NCBI RefSeq assembly: GCF_004011695.2 | Contig: NC_082416.1 | Span: forward strand, 992,001 to 1,056,000 | Direction of reading: 5' to 3' | Source of the DNA: Ascochyta rabiei | Taxonomy: Eukaryota; Ascomycota; Dothideomycetes; Pleosporales; Didymellaceae | DNA length: 64,000 bases | Shown here: positions 46,501-54,677 of the stretch, in pieces | Layout: each line of letters starts with the position of its first letter | Position numbering within the stretch: position 1 is the first letter of the stretch | The notes under the pieces: model-generated | Told to the model about the DNA's origin: nothing | Databases searched by the model: none | The model's input: the letters and a program-made list of their open reading frames with translations, nothing else | Position numbers and translations under genes: made by a program

Positions 46501-47399
46501 ACTGGCTCGCACGCAAGAACCAAGACGAGGACGAAGACTTGCCGACTGAACTTCCAGCGGACTTCAGAGATGGGGACATCCGGCCAGCGCGAGATCGCGA
46601 GCGGGAGCGCGAACGTGCTCGCGAACGTGCCGAGAAAAGGAAGTCCATGCCAGCGAAGCCACAACCAAGTATCAGACCCAAGGGTCGGCCGCCGAAGAAC
46701 CACAGGAACAGCACTGGTAACATCCCTATTGAGCCGGACGACAAGCACGCAGCGCACGAGGAAGACAGCGAAAGCAGCGAGGCGCTCATTCTGGCCCAGC
46801 AAGGCGCCGCCGCTGCCCTCGAAGCGCAACGACGTGAAGAAGAAGCCCAACAGGAGGCGACAGTGGAACAAGAGCGTGCAGCAGTGGCTGAACGTGAAGC
46901 TCAAGAGAACCTGCGTGCAAAGATGGCTTTGTTTAATTCTGACGATGAGGAGCTGGCAGACAACTTCTTCGATGAACTCGCCGCTGAAGACCCGCTCTTG
47001 GACGAACCACCTTGCGAGCCCGAGCCCGAGCCCGAGCCTGCTCGTACTGGGCCGCCGCAAGCCACGAACTCGCTGTTTGATCGTCCAGCTATGAACGGCA
47101 AGAAGATCAATGTCATTTCTGCTGCTTCGAAACGCAATGGTAGAAATTCGACCACGACCACGACCACCACGATGACAGTCACAGCGCCTATAGCGACTTT
47201 CACCAGCGTCAACAAGAGGCCTCAAACTGTCGGCTTGTCGGATGACGATGACGATGACGATGAAATCCCTGCCAATGCGCCTGTGCCGAAGAAGGCTGAC
47301 GGTCGACCGCGAGCAGTGCCTACGAGGGGAGGTATGGTGCCGACAAGGGGAGGAGGTACGCCTAAGCGTGGGCGGGGACGTCCTAGGAAGACGATGTAG
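43512..47399 (+). CDS. JmjC-domain protein with zf-4CXXC_R1 finger and AT-hooks
   Basis: Single exon, 1295 aa from ATG 43512. The JmjC domain spans about residues 190-360, with a metal-binding His-x-Glu in TPSHREMCASLGQ (H237, E239) and the distal His in PLAPHQVWN (H331), so the Fe(II)/2-oxoglutarate site looks complete. Two Cys-rich modules follow. The first (~450-505) holds CAYCRCNIFNRFLSCKTC and a CMDCYCMGRSCGC cluster. The second (~607-670) holds SCHTCLHRHPNWKVAFCSNC ... WKCPHCRRVCNTGHC, a zf-4CXXC_R1 finger as in CDCA7. The C-terminal 500 residues are charged and disordered, with AT-hook-like RPKGRPPKN and a terminal KRGRGRPRKTM. By family it should act on chromatin, perhaps as a histone demethylase. 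The JmjC plus 4CXXC_R1 combination is also known from plant IBM1-type demethylases. Substrate unproven. Confidence 0.88.
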   Translation: MPATRPRASFEPIPPDFDVRTFVENADNFQYVDRISYEMIATNGIEQFEKLILLHVIIGGKPLVIDGFEEVLDPWTFTPSWLRDNHGDKGGLPSSGKLLLSRSADLLAVENARNLTTKENIPLTIKHYLKHLSKLADQFFDNPERYRDKSCQRIYLKDIDCPQVWQDKVKDHIPSGLFYLNDSTGEFDGAGALEDLTGRRGRGISRSGDLMSSLPPEMRAENLMCYIGHEGTYTPSHREMCASLGQNIMVEASKQVSEDGKPERPGSSLWFMTETKDRHLVSEYWLSVLGHDIEVEDHFAQLIAWKKAPFTTYVVEQRPGDFILIPPLAPHQVWNRGTRTMKVAWNRTTVETLELAMTEALPNSRIVCRDEQYKNKAIVYYTLLKYSQLIKSARAQVEAGGEQAEAIQHSVKVRQVQRDFKRLFNLYKSIMLSEMFEQNSREHCEFLPYDSNVTCAYCRCNIFNRFLSCKTCKNLFSSEIEEPYDVCMDCYCMGRSCGCQSGYQWVEQWKWKDLVHKYEEWRAQIIDIDGQMTEKTPLPLQEERRYLGKKPLAQVCQEQLKIRPFVDINAPQVEDDSEDEEIEVDAYGVAKKVKNKKSKKWLRTHKSCHTCLHRHPNWKVAFCSNCDLGFCYGSLFRAHDMMPLSVMESFSWKCPHCRRVCNTGHCRRDPRQTPYEPKGTLLGHDTKKVADPRSVECLVDFSVSNLNWMREEEGMGQTAMQRRMQQAEQDRLADPSLDPRYMDEDPAYPRNGIAYSPVEDVNGINENGDSFEDIDTIQSADLNGDIPRLGQKRGRDDGEDDPGSRRKNSKKQKSKKNEDQPLGPKNVSGKQYQKEMQRRLLDEAKREDRFIIVAARMKKKSKIVRLFLDPQILENISNRPVPERPQVAARQQTPEEDQHDNVGSILQSDIVPRANGTKSIVEKEKATKVFRYRVEPDDSYTTKKRNSDISGQAKVLGRPRGSRRYEEITLDSDEELFDDDDGADGAHAGRIRARASNWLARKNQDEDEDLPTELPADFRDGDIRPARDRERERERARERAEKRKSMPAKPQPSIRPKGRPPKNHRNSTGNIPIEPDDKHAAHEEDSESSEALILAQQGAAAALEAQRREEEAQQEATVEQERAAVAEREAQENLRAKMALFNSDDEELADNFFDELAAEDPLLDEPPCEPEPEPEPARTGPPQATNSLFDRPAMNGKKINVISAASKRNGRNSTTTTTTTMTVTAPIATFTSVNKRPQTVGLSDDDDDDDEIPANAPVPKKADGRPRAVPTRGGMVPTRGGGTPKRGRGRPRKTM

Positions 47400-47760
47400 A
47401 TGGATGAAAACGAGTTGGCGGTCCATATACGGCGTACTGTCAGTATGTTGATGAGACGTCTTGTTTTAGTTTATAAGCCAGCAAGGCGCCATGGTACTCT
47501 AGCAGATGAGCGTTTCAATTAGCATGGTCTGGAGAACCGGAATAGTTAGGCGGCATAGGCGGCATTATCCACATCAGTGGAATCAATAACACGGATACTG
47601 ATGAACTCGATTCGTCCAGTCTCTTCGTTCCAACATTGAACACTCGATGCGCCCACCTGAAAAAAATCAAGATGAGCCCAGCTTCACGTGACATCGTTCC
47701 GACGCGCTTCGACGCGTCTCCCAACCTCACTTGCTCAACACCAACGTCAACGTCGACGCC
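47400..47760. other. Intergenic between JmjC and HhH-motif genes
   Basis: Same-strand neighbours; holds the JmjC 3' flank and the next promoter. Nothing else recognised. Confidence 0.45.
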
Positions 47761-48941
47761 ATGCCACCTCTACACATTGACAAGATATCTTTGGCGTCGT
47801 TCCAAGCCACGTTGTCGCGCTACACGGATACAGCGCCCTCCGCGCTATCCGAGCTCGACAGTTTGCGCTATGATACAATACCTTCCAAATTAGCCAAAAG
47901 CGAGGGAGATGCGTCGTTGCAGAAAGCCGATGTTGAGAAGCTGGTCGAGTGGAAACTGTACGTTGATTCACCATAATCGTGCTCGCGTTTCCGTATTTGT
48001 TTGGTTCGGTGCAAAGCAGTGAGTGCAGTACGCTCTTCTCAGAGCTCTTAGCACCATGTGCATATCCCAGAGCATATTCGCCATGAAAGCAGCTTTCGCG
48101 TTGTCCAAAGACATGTCCCGTCTGGAGAGCTCTACCGTCTGAAGACCCCCGCTTAACGCCAGCCTCTAGAAAACACGGCACCTACCGCCCAGCACTGCTC
48201 GGGCTCGTGAAATCGAATCCAGCAGGCCTTGTCAAAAGCACGACACAAGAAGCATTCGCCTCCCTCCGGGCCGACAGGGATGCGATCAAAGCGCTCAAGA
48301 TCCTGACCAGGCTGCGCGGCATTGGTCCTGCTACGGCTTCACTCCTGCTCAGTGTCTTTCAGCCCGCTGCGGTGCCGTTCTTCTCAGATGAGCTGTTCCG
48401 CTGGGCGCGCTGGGACGCGTCTGGGACGACCGGGTGGGGGAGGAGCATCAAGTACACCATCTCCGAGTACTCAGAGCTGCTGGCGGGCGTGGAGGCGATG
48501 AGGCAAAGACTGGGCGTTTCGGCCGTGGACGCGGAGAAAGCAGCGTATGTTCTGGGGAGGGAGGGAGTTGCCATGAACGTCGACGTGGACGTGAACGTGG
48601 ACGTGGACGTGGATATGGACGTGAACGTGGACGTGGCCAAGGCCGAGCAGCACGCCGCAAGAGTCGAAGACGAGAAAGCCAGCCCAGCACCCGCCAGCCC
48701 ATACGAAGCGGCAGCAGACAACATCCCCAAGCAGCGCACCAAGCGATCCCCAAGCGGCACCAACCCAGAAGCAACGAACCCGCATCCCAACGCAGCCAGC
48801 GACCGAGCAAAGACGCCGCAAGCACACGCCTCAGCACAACCCCGCGCCCATCCTCGCGCGAAACGCAAAGCGCACCAGCAGCCTACTGCAGTGCCACGGC
48901 GGAGCACGCGAAGGAAAATCGTAACCGCGGTTTGTACCTAG
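47761..48941 (+). CDS. HhH-motif protein with Val-Asp repeat and basic tail
   Basis: Exons 47761-47957 and 48170-48941, joined across a 212-nt intron (CT|A AAA CAC in frame), give 322 aa. The start MPPLHIDKISLASFQATLSR is followed by a helical region, then LKHGTYRPALLGLVKSNP. The central motif ILTRLRGIGPATASLLLSVF is a helix-hairpin-helix (LxxLxGIGPxTA) like those of DNA glycosylases and other DNA-binding proteins; next is PFFSDELFRWARWD. A low-complexity insert of alternating Val and Asp/Asn (NVDVDVNVDVDVDMDVNVDV) is encoded by a 6-bp tandem repeat at about 48574-48636. The rest is Ala/Pro/Lys-rich and ends with RRSTRRK. No glycosylase catalytic Lys or Fe-S cysteines were identified. The conserved core suggests a nuclear protein of unknown activity. 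Confidence 0.68.
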
Positions 48942-49215
48942 CGGAAAGCCATTATCAATCTCTCTCTCAGTCCACCGCAGTCCACCACCCAGCACCCTCA
49001 CAACAAACAGCTTCTCGCACCTCCGCCGATGAACGTAAGCAAGCGCTCTACATGTCAGTTTAAGAAAGAAGAAAGAAGAAGAAGAAGAAGAAGAAGAAAC
49101 CGCTTGAGAAGTGTGGAGGGGGTGGTGTACGGGACCAATGCGCTGCTCCAGCACGCGAGGCAGGGGAACTCGACTCGACTCGACTCGACTCGAGCTTGGC
49201 GATGCGGGGCGATGG

Positions 49216-49319
<104 letters not shown>

Positions 49320-49383
49320 AATGCATGAGATGGAACGGGATGGGATGGGATGGGATGAGTTGGGTTGTTGTTGTGGATTTTCT

Positions 49384-49603
49384 CATTTTAGTTGATTTTA
49401 TTTTAGTTGATATTATTTTAGTTGATATTATTTTAGTTGATTTTATTTTAGTTGATTTTATTTTAGTTGATTTTATTTTAGTTGATTTCATTCTAGTTGA
49501 TTTTATTTTAGTTGATTTCAATTTAGTTGATTTCATTTAGTTGATGTTATTTTAGTTGATGTTATTTCACTTGCTTTCATTCTAGTTGATAACATTTTAG
49601 TTC
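49384..49603. repeat. 15-bp AT-rich tandem array, about 14-15 units
   Basis: The unit is GTTGATTTTATTTTA with substitutions in most copies (ATATTA, TTTCAT, TTCTAG variants). Divergence increases to the right. Confidence 0.95.
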
Positions 49604-49880
49604 ATTCCGTGTCATCCCATAGAAGCAGCAGGTGGTCAGCCGTGCGTTGTTCAGAGGGAATCTACAGTGTGATGAAAGGAGGGAGTATAGATCTGTGTAC
49701 ACTTCAAGAGAGAGAACGTTGTTGGATATATAGATAGCGACAAGCAAGCCAGACACGGGGCTGTAAAATGGTAAGAAGAAGTAGGTTGGGTCCGCCGACG
49801 CCTGACGCCTGGTTCAAACTGGCTGTACACGAATCCCTGACAGCAATGTTTCCTTGCCTCGGTCCACGCACGCCACGGAT

Positions 49881-52658
49881 TTACAACCTCACGTTGGCGC
49901 CGATTTTGCCGCCCTTGTACCACACCGTCTCGCGCCACTGGCCGATGCGGACGCCGACAATGGCAAAGGCGTTCAGCTGCAGGCTGCCGCCCAGCGCCTT
50001 GCGGATGGCGTCGTAGCCGAGGCTGCCGAAGCTCCAGTCGACGGGCAAACGGGGACTCTCGCTCAGGCCGGGGGGCACGGCAAAGGGCAGGTCGTAGAGG
50101 ATCTTGCCGGCCTCGTGGCCGTCCGAGTAGGCGGTGGCGTTCAGCGAGGTGATGAACATGGTGGTGGAGCGGAAGGGGGAGAAGAGGGTGAAGAGGGCGG
50201 TCGAGGAGAGAATGTGCATGGTGGCGCTGCGGATGAAGTGCGTGTTCTTGCCATCGCTGGGTGGGGCGTCGTCGTCCGAGTCGGGTGTGGACATGTGGGG
50301 TGCAGGGACGGTGACGGGGAACTGGGAGAGCAGGTGGCTGAGGGCGGGTTGCGAGGGGATGGTGCCGTTGTGGGCTTGCATGGTCAGGGAGGTGTTGAAG
50401 CCTGGCGCACGGTTAGATTGTGGGTGGGGTTGAGCACAAGCGAACGAACCTGAGATGAACTGGGAAAGCCACTCTCGGCCCACGTCCTTTCCTTTGATGC
50501 CGCCGAAGGTGTGTGGATCCCAGAGGACGGTGACGACGGTGCCGGAGTTGTTGCCGGGATGGACGGTGCTGTTTTCGACGGTTGCCGATCCAATGAGCGT
50601 GCCGTTGACGAGGACGTGGATGTTGAAGTAGGGGATGGTGGCGGTGTAGTTGGTTGGGTTTGTGAAGTTGGACTTCATCTGAAGGGTGATGGAGGTGGGC
50701 GATGTGTCCACAATGGCCATGTCACCGACCTTTAGGTGCAGGCGTTCCATGGGTGACTTGCCGTCGCCGTTGTGGTCGTTGCCGCCACGGATCGCTGGGC
50801 CCCGGACGTTAGCAGTGGACGAAGGAGCAAAAGGCAAGGATCACGAACTAGGTCACTAACGTTTGACTGGTACGGTACCCTCTGCGGGAATGCCTCGGAT
50901 CGCAAGCTTGCCCATGGGCGTGTCCACGCCGACGCCGACAGTCGCTTTCATGTCCATGGAGACGGACTTGCCGCCGAAGAGGAGGGCTTGCACGACCTCG
51001 CTGAACAGGTCATCGTCCTGGATCTCGATGGGAGCCTTTTCAATGTCGGACTGCACCAGCAGAGAGGGGCCTTGCTCGGCGTGGCCTTTTGTTCTGGTCG
51101 AGTTGGCGTGTTGCCACTTGTCCAGCTTCATCTTTCCGAGCAGCTGCTTCTTGTAGTAGATGTCGGCATCCGCCTTGATCTGGTTGACGTCGAGGGGAAA
51201 GTTCATCTCGTTGGGCAGGCCCAGGTCGACCTTGACGGTGGCCGAGATGGTCGGGTTCGATTCAGGCGTGCCCGGGTCAGCCCAGGGGCTGGGGAGAGAA
51301 AAGTGCATGTTGGCCATGGAGAAGTTCTTGATCATGTGGCCCATCTCCTTGCCAGCAAAGGGCACGGGGACGGTGATGTCCTTGAGCAGGTCGCGGGCCC
51401 AGTTGGGGGTGGCTGGATCGGGGAAGCGGCAGCAGTGGATGTAGATGGTGGCATCCTCCCCCTTCATGTACTCGCCGATGAAGGCGTCGAGGGGCGACTT
51501 TGCCGAGTTGGGGCAGACTTCGGTCAGGGGGTCTGCGAGCTTCTCAACGATGCCGGTGACGTTGAGGTGGATGTCCGTGTTGGGCCGGACGCGCAGCTCG
51601 GGGGTCTCGGCGGTGCCGACCTTGAGGTGGGTGTCTGAGGGCGAGCAGCCATCGATCAAGATGTCTACAGCGACAGGAGGGACATTGAGCGAGACGGGGG
51701 GGAAGGTGTTTCTGACGAGTATCGAGGCATCGGCGCCCAGTCCCTTGCGTCCGTGGTCCGCTTCGCGCAGGTTGAGCTTGGTGATGTCGTACTTGGGCAG
51801 GGCGGGGAGGTGGCCGGTGTGGAAGAGCATGGAGTGCTCGACGGTCTGGTTGCCGAGCTTGATCAGGCCGGAGCTGATGGGGACCTGAGCCTTGGCGCGC
51901 AGGCGGATCTGCTTGAGGCGGCCGTCGATGTAGTCGTGGGCGACGCTGCGGATGCCGTCGGGCGAGCCAGGCTCGACGGTGGCGAGCAGGGAGATGTGGG
52001 TGCTGTGGCCGTTCCGGAGGTCGACCTTGACGGCGGGGATGCTGGCGGTGCCGAGCAGGACGTCGCCGTAGTCGGGCAGGTAGACGTCGGCGTCCATGGG
52101 CCCCGTCTCGGCCTCGCGGGCGAGCCAGGTGGCGAGGCGGCCGATGTTGCGCACGCTCTGCTTGGAGACTCGGGCGGCGTCCATGGTGAAGTCGCCCTCG
52201 ATGTGGAGGCGGGCGCCGTGGTCGGTGAGGCGGTCGAGGGCCAGGCTGGTGGGGTGGAAGCCGGCGGCCTGCATGGCATACTCGTCGATGCCCTCGCTGG
52301 CGAGGAAGGCCAGCATGATGCCGACGACGACGAGGCACAGGAGCACGAGGGCGAGGATGCTGGGCCACCGCCTCCTCCAGGCGGGCGCCTTGGCACTGGC
52401 GGACGAGGCGCTCAGCGAGCGCAGCAGGCGGGCGTGGGCGGGGGAGCGCTCGTCGGAGTCGTTGGCGTGGATGGGGTGGTCATCGCGGTCGTCATCGCGG
52501 TCGTCATCGCGGTCGACGTGGGCCAGCAGCGGCGTCTGTTCGGTGGTGCGGCTCGACGTCTGCGAGCGGCGCGAGGGCGAGGACCGGCTCGACTTGCGCG
52601 ATGTTGGGCGCGGGCTCGGGGTGCGGGTGGAGCCCCACGGGCCGTCGGGGGTCTCCAT
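49881..52658 (-). CDS. DUF3712-family membrane protein with one N-terminal TM span
   Basis: Exons 52658-50861, 50794-50450 and 50401-49881 give 887 aa. The first ~100 residues are disordered and charged, with a short RDDDRDDDRDD repeat encoded by a 12-bp tandem repeat. A single transmembrane span follows at about 103-125 (SILALVLLCLVVVGIMLAFL). The rest is a long beta-rich region with LEA/DUF3712-like repeats: ARLHIEGDFTMDAARVSKQS, VSLNVPPVAVDILIDGC and LQMKSNFTNPTNYTATIPYF. Many N-x-S/T sites suggest luminal or extracellular glycosylation. Related fungal proteins are predicted vacuolar or plasma-membrane proteins of unknown role, possibly in lipid transfer. It diverges from the ornithine carbamoyltransferase gene. 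A (TGG)n run overlaps its start codon. Confidence 0.85.
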
Positions 52659-53179
52659 GGTGGTGGTGGTGGTGGTGGTGGTGGCAGGGGCAGTGGCAGT
52701 GGCAGCGGTGGCAGTGGCAGCGGTGGCAGTGGCAGCGGTGGCAGTGGAGCAGCGGAGGCAGCGGGCAGGGCAGGATGGGGCGGCGGGTGTAGGCGGGCAT
52801 GCGTCGTGCAGCGGGCATCCAGAGGCGAGCAGGTGCGCCGGCGACAGTGAACAAGGCGGGCTGACCCCCGACTCTCGACTCTCGACTCTCGGCTCTTGAC
52901 GTCGTCCACGCCAATCAGTGGCGGCCGCTGCCGCTTATCTCTCGTGCCTGGCGCGCTAGACCCCGGATTCCGTCCACGCCAAGTCGAGCGAAAATGTGCA
53001 GCCGAGTGGCCCAGCCAGCAGACAGCGCGCGTCTCTGACTGTCTGACTGGAGTCGGACGCTCCTCGCACAGCTCTGTCCCCTCTGTGAAGCTCCACCCCC
53101 GCCATCGACCATCGACCAGCTCTGTCCCCTCTGTGAAGCTCCGCCCCCACCATCGACCATCGACCATCGACCATCGACC
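52659..53179. promoter_or_regulatory. Divergent promoter of the DUF3712 and ornithine carbamoyltransferase genes, repeat-laden
   Basis: 521 bp. It holds a (TGG)n run and an 18-bp GGCAGTGGCAGCGGTGGC array (about 52683-52748) on the DUF3712 side. Short CGACTCT repeats lie at about 52869-52892, and a 48-bp duplication plus a heptamer array abut the OTC start. No TATA box recognised. Confidence 0.6.
53069..53179. repeat. 48-bp tandem duplication and CCATCGA heptamers abutting the OTC start codon
   Basis: Copy 1 is 53069-53116 and copy 2 is 53117-53164, both starting CAGCTCTGTCCCCTCTGTGA and differing at two positions. The second copy runs into extra CCATCGA heptamers that reach the ATG at 53180. 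Confidence 0.95.
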
Positions 53180-54342
53180 ATGCTCGCCCTCCGCCCCGCC
53201 CGCACTGCCCTGCGCACCCCCCGCCCGCTCCGGCGTCGCAGCTACAGCCTCTCGACCTACCTCCCCCCGTCCCGCGCGCAGACGTCGCCCTTTGCGCCGC
53301 GCCACCTGCTGTCCATTGCCGACCTCACCCCCGCCGAGCTCACGACGCTGGTCCGCAATGCCCACGCCCACAAGCAGGCCATCCGGGCGACCGGCGAGGT
53401 CCCCCACGGCCTGCGCCAGTCGCTCGCCGGCCGCACCGTCGCCATGACCTTCAGCAAGCGCAGCACCCGCACCCGCGTCAGCACAGAGGGCGCCATTGCT
53501 GCCCTCGGCGGCGTCCCCATGTTCCTCGCCAAGGACGACATCCAGCTCGGCGTGCGCATGCCCCCGCTGCTTGGCCCGCCCCCACCCCGCCCGCTGACAG
53601 CGCCCAGGTCAACGAATCCCTCTACGACACCTCGCTCGTCCTCTCCTCCATGACCGCCGCCATCGTCGCCCGCGTCGGCCCCCACAGCGACGTCGCCGAC
53701 CTCGCCAAGCACTCGTCCGTGCCCGTCATCAACGCCCTCTCCGACCTGTACCACCCCCTGCAGATCGTCGCCGACCTGCTCACCCTCGCCGAGTCGCACC
53801 CCTCGCCCTCGCCCGCCTCGCCCGCCTCGCTCGGCCTCGAGGGGCTCAAGGTCGCCTGGATCGGCGACGCCAACAACGTCCTCTTCGACCTGGCCATCGG
53901 CTGCGTCAAGCTGGGCATCGACATCAGCGTCGCCACCCCCCACGGCTACGAGATCCCCCAGCCCATGCGCGACGTCATCTCCCACGCTGCCCACACCGCC
54001 CCGCGCCCCGGGAAGCTCGTCGAGACCACCGTCCCCGCCGAAGCCGCCGCCCGCGCCGACATCCTCGTCACTGACACGTGGGTCTCCATGGGCCAGGAGG
54101 ACGAGTCCGCAAAGCGCCTCGACGACTTTGCCGGCTTCCAGATCACCTCGGACCTGGCCCGCCGCGCGGGCGCAAACGAGAACTGGCAGTTCATGCACTG
54201 CCTGCCCCGCCACCCGGAGGAGGTCACCGACGACGTCTTCTACGGGCCCCGCTCTCTCGTCTTCCGCGAGGCCGAGAACCGGCTGTGGGCCGCGCTGTCC
54301 GTCCTCGAGGCCTTTGTCGTCAACAAGGGCCTCATTCGGTGA
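53180..54342 (+). CDS. ARG3: Ornithine carbamoyltransferase, mitochondrial
   Basis: Exons 53180-53551 and 53608-54342 (56-nt intron with donor GTGCGC) give 368 aa. A basic, Arg-rich mitochondrial presequence (MLALRPARTALRTPRPLRRR) precedes the catalytic part. The carbamoyl-phosphate loop is FSKRSTRTRVSTEGA, followed by AALGGVPMFLAKDDIQLGVN. The second-domain marker is WIGDANNVLFDLAIG, and the ornithine-binding Cys loop is FMHCLPRHPEEV. The enzyme condenses ornithine and carbamoyl phosphate to citrulline in the mitochondrial matrix, a step of arginine synthesis (argB in Aspergillus, ARG3 in yeast). A short Ser/Pro repeat (SHPSPSPASPASLG) is inserted before the second domain. GC3 is very high. 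The donor is non-consensus, but the frame and protein join are unambiguous. Confidence 0.95.
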
Positions 54343-54414
54343 CTGCATCCTTGGTTCCAGTAGGACCCTTGTACTCCTGGTAGAAGTGGTAGAAGCAGCA
54401 GAAGTACTAGCTGC

Positions 54415-54677
54415 AAAGACTTTTATAGGATAGTCAAGACATCTAAGGATAGTTAAGACATTTATAGAATAGTCAAGACATCTAGAGATAGTTAAGACAT
54501 CTAGGGATAGTTGAGACATCTAAGGATAGTTAAGACATCTAAGGATAGTCAAGACATCTAAGGATAGTCAAGACATCTATAGAATAGTCAAGACATCTAA
54601 GGATAGTCAAGACATCTATAGAATAGTCAAGACATCTAAGGATAGTCAAGACATCTGTAGGATAGTTAAGACATCTA
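54415..54677. repeat. 19/20-bp tandem array between convergent genes
   Basis: About 13-14 units of AAGACATCTAAGGATAGTC with variants, partly organised as 39-bp dimers (19 + 20 bp, alternating AAGGATAG and ATAGAATAG). It overlaps the predicted 3' end of the AFG1-like gene on the opposite strand. Confidence 0.93.

Noticed and set aside
51753..52899. Long + strand frames opposite the DUF3712 gene
   Set aside because: They are antisense shadows of a GC-rich coding exon; composition is dominated by Gly/Val/Ala and no family is seen.
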